DNA of 10,337 nt, from contig DASZZX010000298.1 in NCBI GenBank assembly GCA_036260415.1, positions 1 to 10,337 on the forward strand, read 5' to 3'. The DNA is from DASZZX01 sp036260415. GTDB lineage: Bacteria; Actinomycetota; Nitriliruptoria; Nitriliruptorales; JAHWKO01. Below are positions 6,576 through 10,337 of the stretch, in pieces (position 1 is the first letter of the stretch; every line of letters starts with the position of its first letter). The notes below the pieces were generated by a model. It ran no database searches. It saw only the letters and a program-made list of their open reading frames with translations, and was not told where the DNA came from. The position numbers were made by a program, and so were the translations under genes.

Positions 6576-8089
6576 CCGACGTCGACCCAGTCGAAGGTCC
6601 GCTCGACCGCCTTCTTCCATCCGGCGTAGGCGCTGTCACGCTGGTCCTGGCTCCACCCTGGCTCCCAGCGCCGGTCCTCCGCCCAGTTGCGGCGCAGGTC
6701 CTGGAGATCGTCCCAGAAGCCGACGGCGAGGCCCGCTGCGTAGGCGGCGCCGAGAGCGGTGGTCTCGGCGACCACGGGGCGCGACACCGGCACGCCGAGG
6801 ATGTCCGCCTGCAGTTGCATGAGGGTGTCGTTGACCGTGGCCCCGCCGTCCACCTTCAGCACGTCGAGGTGCACCCCCGAGTCCTTCTCCATCGCCTCGG
6901 CGACGTCGCGTGACTGGTAGCAGATGGCTTCGAGCGTCGCCCGGGCGAGGTGGGCCTTGGTGTGGAAGCGGGACAACCCCACGATGACGCCGCGGGCGTC
7001 CGACCGCCAGTAGGGCGCGAACAGGCCCGAGAACGCCGGGACGAAGTAGACGCCGCCGTTGTCGTCGACCTGCTGGGCCAGCGCCTCGCTGTCCGCCGCG
7101 CTGTCCAGGATGCCAAGCTGGTCACGCAGCCACTGCACGGCTGAGCCGGTCACAGCCATGGAGCCCTCGAGGCAGTAGACGGGCTCGGCGGACCCCATCT
7201 TGTAGCCCACCGTGGTCACGAGCCCGTGCTGCGAGCGCACCACCTCGCTGCCGGTGTTGAGCAGCAGGAAGTTGCCGGTCCCGTAGGTGTTCTTGCCCTC
7301 GCCCACGTCGTAGCAGACCTGCCCGACGGTGGCGGCCTGCTGGTCGCCGAGGTCGCCCGTGAGCGGTACCTCCCCTCCGAAGGGCCCCTGCCCGCGGGTC
7401 TGCCCGTAGGCGCGCGGCTCCGACGACGGACGGATCTCCGGCAGCATCTCGCGGGGGACACCGAAGAACGACAGCAGCTCGTCGTCCCAGTCCAGCGTCT
7501 CGAGGTCCATCAGCATGGTGCGGCTGGCGTTGCTCACGTCGGTGACGTGCGCCCCCCCGTCGGGACCGCCGGTCAGGTTCCAGATCAACCAGCTGTCGGT
7601 CGTGCCGAACAGCGCGTGGCCGTCCTCGGCCGCTTCGCGGATGCCGTCGACGTTGTCGAGGATCCACTGGATCTTGCCGCCGGAGAAGTAGGTGGCCGGT
7701 GGCAGCCCGGCCTTGCGGCGGATCACCTCTCCCCGGCCGTCGCGCTCCAGGCGCGAGGCGATGCGGTCGGTGCGGGTGTCCTGCCACACGATCGCATTGT
7801 GGTAGGGACGGCCGTCGGCCGGGTTCCAGATGACCGTCGTCTCGCGCTGGTTGGTGATCCCGACAGCCGCGAGGTCGGTGGCCCGTAGCTGTAGTCGTTT
7901 GAGGCAGGTCTCCACCACGTTCTGCGCGCGGCTCCAGATCTCGGCGGGGTCGTGCTCCACCCAGCCGGACCGGGGCATGATCTGCTCGTGCTCCAACTGT
8001 TGGCGTCCGACCTCGGTGCCACCGTGGTCGAACACCATGAAGCGGGTGCTGGTAGTCCCCTGGTCGATCGCCCCTACGTAGTCGGCCAT
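6572..8089 (-). CDS. glpK: Glycerol kinase
   Basis: A 505-residue FGGY-family kinase that phosphorylates glycerol with ATP to sn-glycerol 3-phosphate in the cytoplasm. Visible motifs: the ATP phosphate loop DQGTTSTR (9-16), the glycerol-binding GITNQRET (77-84; R82, E83), WQDTRT (102-107), Y134 in ATYFSGGKIQW, TDVSNASRT (183-191), the catalytic aspartate D249 in GDLGDQQAA, KNTYGTGNF (266-274) and the C-terminal nucleotide site LKVDGGATVND with ETTALGAAYAAG. ATG 8089 was chosen because GGGGAGGA (8099-8106) sits 9 nt upstream; the frame remains open to 8257, but that extension is not kinase-like. Just before EVPLTG the sequence reads Q-G-P-F-G, so the histidine phosphorylated by HPr in many Firmicute enzymes seems absent. 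It converges on the SDR gene with overlapping stop codons. The gene is intact. Confidence 0.97.
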   Translation of the reverse strand: MADYVGAIDQGTTSTRFMVFDHGGTEVGRQQLEHEQIMPRSGWVEHDPAEIWSRAQNVVETCLKRLQLRATDLAAVGITNQRETTVIWNPADGRPYHNAIVWQDTRTDRIASRLERDGRGEVIRRKAGLPPATYFSGGKIQWILDNVDGIREAAEDGHALFGTTDSWLIWNLTGGPDGGAHVTDVSNASRTMLMDLETLDWDDELLSFFGVPREMLPEIRPSSEPRAYGQTRGQGPFGGEVPLTGDLGDQQAATVGQVCYDVGEGKNTYGTGNFLLLNTGSEVVRSQHGLVTTVGYKMGSAEPVYCLEGSMAVTGSAVQWLRDQLGILDSAADSEALAQQVDDNGGVYFVPAFSGLFAPYWRSDARGVIVGLSRFHTKAHLARATLEAICYQSRDVAEAMEKDSGVHLDVLKVDGGATVNDTLMQLQADILGVPVSRPVVAETTALGAAYAAGLAVGFWDDLQDLRRNWAEDRRWEPGWSQDQRDSAYAGWKKAVERTFDWVDVG

Positions 8090-8268
8090 CGCGCGATGTC
8101 CTCCCCTCGGCTGGCGACCCGGCGGCGTCGCGTCCAGGCGGCAGGCCCCGCGTGCCCTCGGCGCATCGGGTCCTGAGCGGACGTCGACCCGCCCGGCCCC
8201 GGCTCCGTCGGTGTGGAGACCCGCCGGCCCGTGTGCACGGATCGTGGTGCCGGGCACGTCGGGTGGAA
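8090..8268 (-). promoter_or_regulatory. Predicted 5' leader of glpK (about 180 nt)
   Basis: This is the stretch between the predicted transcription start (near 8268) and the glpK ATG. It holds several dyads: GTGCC-G-GGCAC (8247-8257), CCGTG-TG-CACGG (8229-8240), a hairpin CGGGTC/GACCCG (8167-8172 with 8186-8191) and GCGAC/GTCGC (8114-8118 with 8127-8131) lying just before the ribosome-binding site. The two outer dyads lie just downstream of the promoter and could be operators; the inner ones could affect translation. No known riboswitch consensus is recognised. The frame is open through it, so an N-terminal extension of GlpK from GTG 8257 cannot be fully excluded. Confidence 0.4.
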
Positions 8269-8274
8269 CGGCGA

Positions 8275-8304
8275 ACCCTACGGACGGCCGGTTCGAGGCG
8301 TCAA
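8275..8304 (-). promoter_or_regulatory. glpK promoter
   Basis: On the minus strand TTGACG (8299-8304) is followed by an 18-bp spacer and TAGGGT (8275-8280). Both boxes are close to the actinobacterial housekeeping consensus (TTGAC-n-TAnnnT). It points at glpK and lies downstream of the doxX terminator, so glpK is expected to be an independent unit starting near 8268. Confidence 0.6.
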
Positions 8305-8374
8305 GGTCGGGGCGGCGGAGGTCGCTGGCTGCCCGAGCCCCGTGGCGTCGGACGCGCCCCCCCGAACGAGAAGA

Positions 8375-8403
8375 GCCGGCGGCGGTTCGTCACCGCCACC
8401 GGC
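8375..8403 (-). terminator. Rho-independent terminator of the DoxX-like gene
   Basis: A 12-position stem with one C-A mismatch pairs GCCGGCGGCGGT (8375-8386) with ACCGCCACCGGC (8392-8403) around the loop TCGTC. Read on the minus strand it is followed by TCTTCTCGTTCG, a pyrimidine/T-rich run rare in this window. It begins 20 nt after the stop codon of the DoxX-like gene and separates it from the glpK promoter. Confidence 0.65.
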
Positions 8404-8423
8404 CTACCGACGACCGTGGGGAC

Positions 8424-9020
8424 TCAGGAGTGGCGCGAGTGCAGCGCCTGGTGCACGCTTTCGAACTCGGGCGTCTGACGGTGCTCGCCGTCCTGCCCCC
8501 CGTTCCCCCAGTCACGGGTCGACGCCGTGGTCGCCGCCTCCGGCTGCCCGGAACGATCGCGGCCGGCGGTCTCGTCCTGCTGACCGGCGCGCCGGCGGGC
8601 GATCGGCCCGTACCGCAGCGACAGGATCACCAGCGTCAGCGCGCCCAGCATCAGACCGAAGTCGCGCAGCGCGATGTCCCAGTACCTGCCCTCACCGACG
8701 GCACTGACGATGACCAGGTCGCCGATGATCACGCCGAGCCAGCCGGCCACCAGCAAACCCCCGATCAGGGGCGCCACCGCGACCGTCAGGCCCGCGAGGA
8801 TCTCGACGACTCCGACCGCCATCATGATCTGCGTCGCGCTGCCGGGCAGGACGTCGGCGACCTCCGACCAGAGGTACTTGTCCCAGTCGATCATCACGTG
8901 GAAGAACTTGTCGAGACCGAACAGGATCGGGGCTACGGTGAAGCCGACCCGTAGCAACGTGAACCCGGCGAAGCCCGGATCGCGCAGGCTACGCGTCCCC
9001 GCAGCGGCGCTCGCGCTCAT
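8424..9020 (-). CDS. DoxX-like four-helix membrane protein
   Basis: A 198-residue integral membrane protein with four helices (about 20-40, 62-84, 87-107, 118-137) in the DoxX-like arrangement. The first helix runs into F-G-L-D-K-F-F-H, a polar turn seen in this superfamily, and the second contains V-G-V-V-E-I-L-A-G. DoxX-family proteins are linked to redox and quinone-associated membrane functions, but many are uncharacterised, so no reaction is assigned. The last 60 residues are hydrophilic, rich in Gln, Asp, Arg and Gly, and probably cytoplasmic and disordered. ATG 9020 was chosen for its near-perfect Shine-Dalgarno AGGAGGT (9025-9031); the frame extends upstream to 9248 but with no ribosome-binding site. 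It lies 224 bp behind the channel gene and has its own predicted promoter and terminator, so it is probably monocistronic and regulated. Confidence 0.8.
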   Translation of the reverse strand: MSASAAAGTRSLRDPGFAGFTLLRVGFTVAPILFGLDKFFHVMIDWDKYLWSEVADVLPGSATQIMMAVGVVEILAGLTVAVAPLIGGLLVAGWLGVIIGDLVIVSAVGEGRYWDIALRDFGLMLGALTLVILSLRYGPIARRRAGQQDETAGRDRSGQPEAATTASTRDWGNGGQDGEHRQTPEFESVHQALHSRHS

Positions 9021-9034
9021 CTCCACCTCCTCGT

Positions 9035-9055
9035 GTTGTCCACACGACAACCCTA
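9035..9055 (-). promoter_or_regulatory. DoxX-gene promoter -10 box with overlapping operator-like dyad
   Basis: On the minus strand TAGGGT (9050-9055) predicts transcription from about 9043, 23 nt before the ATG. A perfect inverted repeat GTTGTC-N5-GACAAC (9035-9051) overlaps the last bases of the -10 box and is centred on the predicted start. That is the classical place for a repressor site. No good -35 box is visible. The half-sites do not match a regulator I can name with confidence. Confidence 0.5.
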
Positions 9056-9082
9056 ATGCGGCAGGGAGGAGACGCGTCCGTC

Positions 9083-9092
9083 CGAACGTTCG
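9083..9092. promoter_or_regulatory. Palindrome CGAACGTTCG upstream of the DoxX-like gene
   Basis: A perfect 10-bp palindrome, extended with one extra T as TCCGAACGTTCG-T-CGGA. It is centred about 44 bp upstream of the predicted transcription start, near the position of a class II activator site. The missing -35 box is consistent with activator dependence. It resembles actinobacterial LexA half-sites (CGAAC/GTTCG) but lacks the 4-bp gap of a LexA box, so I do not call it one. Confidence 0.3.
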
Positions 9093-9139
9093 TCGGAGCG
9101 GCGACCGGACACCGCCAGCATCTTGCCCGGCGATGGGCC

Positions 9140-9184
9140 GATGCCCGCCCCCATGGTGGCCCGCTCGTCGCCGCCGCGGGCATC
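9140..9184 (-). terminator. Stem-loop downstream of the channel gene (possible U-less terminator)
   Basis: Arms GATGCCCGC (9140-9148) and GCGGGCATC (9176-9184) pair perfectly over 9 bp, and inside them GGTGGC (9155-9160) can pair with GCCGCC (9170-9175) with one G-U pair. It lies about 60 nt after the channel stop codon. No U-tract follows on the minus strand, so it would be an I-shaped actinobacterial type terminator or a processing structure. Confidence 0.35.
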
Positions 9185-9244
9185 TGCGGCCTCTCCAACA
9201 CCGCGCTCTCGTTCGGTCAACGGCTCCGGTCACGGTGGCGTGGG

Positions 9245-10303
9245 TCACCGACCGCCGCGGCGCAGCACGGGAGGCTCCGGTCGCTCGGCCTCCTCAGGGA
9301 GGTGGTCGACGGCCTCCCACGTCCAGCCCTCGTGGTGCACCAGGGACAGCAGGCGACGCCGCTCATCGACCACCTCGTCGAACGCGTCGCGCACCGCCGA
9401 CCGTGGCACGCAGGGGATCCCGTGCTCCTCCAAGAGGCCGAGGCCCGGGTGGGGCGGCGGTTCGCTCGCGGTGTTGACGTAGACCTCCGGAATGGTCGTC
9501 AGCAGCGCCTCGATCGCCGCCCGCGGTGGATCCAGCGACAGCCGCGAGGGGCGCACGTCCGGATCGACGGCGAGTTCGAGGACGAGGAGCGTCTCATCCA
9601 GCACCGCAACCGCGGGCCCGACCGCGGCGTCACGGTCGCCGGTGTGGAAGAAGTGCAGCATCGGGTAGGCGAGGTGGTGCTCGGCGAGTCGGGCGAGCAG
9701 TGGGGTCAGGGATTGCAGCCAGCCCTCCAGCACGCTGAAGTTCCGCCCCGACCACCCCTTCGCGACGATCTCGGCCGCATGACTGCCGAGCCCCGAGATG
9801 AGCCGCGCGAGCTGCCGCTTCTGCGACACGGCCGTGGTTAGCGGGATCGTGTAGGTGATCACGAGCGTGACCAGCAGCAGCCCCGAACCCGCCGCGAACC
9901 ACGTGGCCGTCTGCCAGACGGTCCCGCCCGGCCGGTAGTCGCCGATGCCAAGGGTGAAGACCGTGTAACCCGAGTAGTAGAGCCGGGATGCCATGTCCGC
10001 CGGCCGGTTGGTCGCGGTCTCGAGGATCGCCCCCGGCGTGGACGCGAAGATCAGGAACCAGCCGAAGATCGTCGCGGCGATCCACAGGCCGATGATCGAC
10101 AGCGTGACCGCCATGCCGGAGACGTAGAGCGGGAACAGCCGCAACCGGGAGACGCGCAGCCGGCTCAGACCGCGCCACAGCAGGCCGGACACCAGACGGG
10201 TGACCGGCCCGCCTCGCCGGCCCACCCGCACGGTCGTCGCGATGGCGTCGCCCAATGCTAGGGCCACCACCGCGACCCCGGTGATGCCGAGGAAGGCACC
10301 CAC
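9245..10303 (-). CDS. Potassium channel-like membrane protein (ion channel family 2)
   Basis: The protein has 352 residues. The order is one N-terminal helix (about 3-23), an Arg-rich cytoplasmic stretch, a helix (about 62-88), a pore loop with selectivity-filter sequence TLGIGDYRP (117-125), a helix (about 132-156) and a 190-residue soluble C-terminus. The core matches the ion-channel-2 fold, with T-L-G-I-G-D in place of the canonical T-V-G-Y-G-D, so K+ selectivity is likely but not certain. The C-terminus shows no RCK/TrkA-N Rossmann motif or cyclic-nucleotide-binding motif; it is mostly helical, with a Pro/His segment near 282-298. GTG 10303 has AGGGAG 8 nt upstream; no in-frame stop precedes it inside the window, so an upstream start outside cannot be ruled out. 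It precedes the DoxX-like gene on the same strand, but a 224-bp gap with a hairpin suggests separate units. Confidence 0.8.
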   Translation of the reverse strand: MGAFLGITGVAVVALALGDAIATTVRVGRRGGPVTRLVSGLLWRGLSRLRVSRLRLFPLYVSGMAVTLSIIGLWIAATIFGWFLIFASTPGAILETATNRPADMASRLYYSGYTVFTLGIGDYRPGGTVWQTATWFAAGSGLLLVTLVITYTIPLTTAVSQKRQLARLISGLGSHAAEIVAKGWSGRNFSVLEGWLQSLTPLLARLAEHHLAYPMLHFFHTGDRDAAVGPAVAVLDETLLVLELAVDPDVRPSRLSLDPPRAAIEALLTTIPEVYVNTASEPPPHPGLGLLEEHGIPCVPRSAVRDAFDEVVDERRRLLSLVHHEGWTWEAVDHLPEEAERPEPPVLRRGGR

Positions 10304-10337
10304 CCGCCCTGCTCCCTGTGCGGACGTCCCACCTGCG

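Noticed and set aside
8090..8257. N-terminal extension of GlpK from GTG 8257
   Set aside because: The extra 56 residues are Gly/Arg/Pro-rich and precede the normal GlpK N-terminus; ATG 8089 has an excellent Shine-Dalgarno sequence.
8152..8954. Plus-strand open frames (8152-8478, 8211-8954) across the glpK-doxX gap
   Set aside because: They are low-complexity Arg/His/Pro translations lying over the doxX gene and its terminator, with no ribosome-binding site or motif.
9083..9092. LexA (SOS) box
   Set aside because: CGAACGTTCG lacks the four-base gap between CGAAC and GTTCG that actinobacterial LexA sites have.

Overview
The window is very GC-rich (third codon positions almost always G or C, frequent GTG starts, -10 boxes of the TAnnnT type, at least one predicted leaderless start). 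This fits a high-GC actinobacterium, possibly from a deep lineage. I cannot name the genus from sequence alone. No tRNA, rRNA, insertion sequence, phage gene, CRISPR array or integrase is visible. It reads as ordinary chromosomal backbone with some lineage-specific genes.

Left part (1-3172): a minus-strand membrane protein has a cytoplasmic zinc ribbon, one transmembrane helix and an eight-repeat PQQ-like beta-propeller. Divergent from it is a 73-residue two-helix membrane protein. Next comes a proline-rich, tandem-repeat, membrane-anchored or secreted protein of unknown function, with the best sigma-70-like promoter on the plus strand (TTGACT-17-TAAACT).

Central part (3173-8304): a glycerol-3-phosphate (G3P) neighbourhood. 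glpD (FAD-dependent G3P dehydrogenase), pgsA (CDP-diacylglycerol:G3P phosphatidyltransferase) and an extended-SDR NAD(P)-dependent epimerase/reductase run rightwards. glpK (glycerol kinase) runs leftwards and meets the SDR gene tail to tail, with overlapping stop codons. GlpK makes G3P, GlpD oxidises it to dihydroxyacetone phosphate, and PgsA commits it to phosphatidylglycerol-type lipids. One short block therefore holds the source and the two competing sinks of G3P; no glycerol facilitator is present here. pgsA appears to be preceded by a leaderless 21-codon upstream ORF whose stop overlaps the pgsA GTG as GTGA. glpK has a clear promoter and a predicted leader of about 180 nt.

Right part (8375-10337): a minus-strand DoxX-like four-helix membrane protein has a Rho-independent terminator behind it and a striking inverted repeat over its predicted promoter. 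Upstream of it is a minus-strand two-pore-helix-type potassium channel-like protein with filter TLGIGD and a large C-terminal domain that I do not recognise.

The observations I consider most worth checking are the pgsA upstream ORF, the glpK leader, the doxX operator-like dyads and the channel's unassigned C-terminal domain. I did not find convincing evidence of a wholly new multi-gene system.
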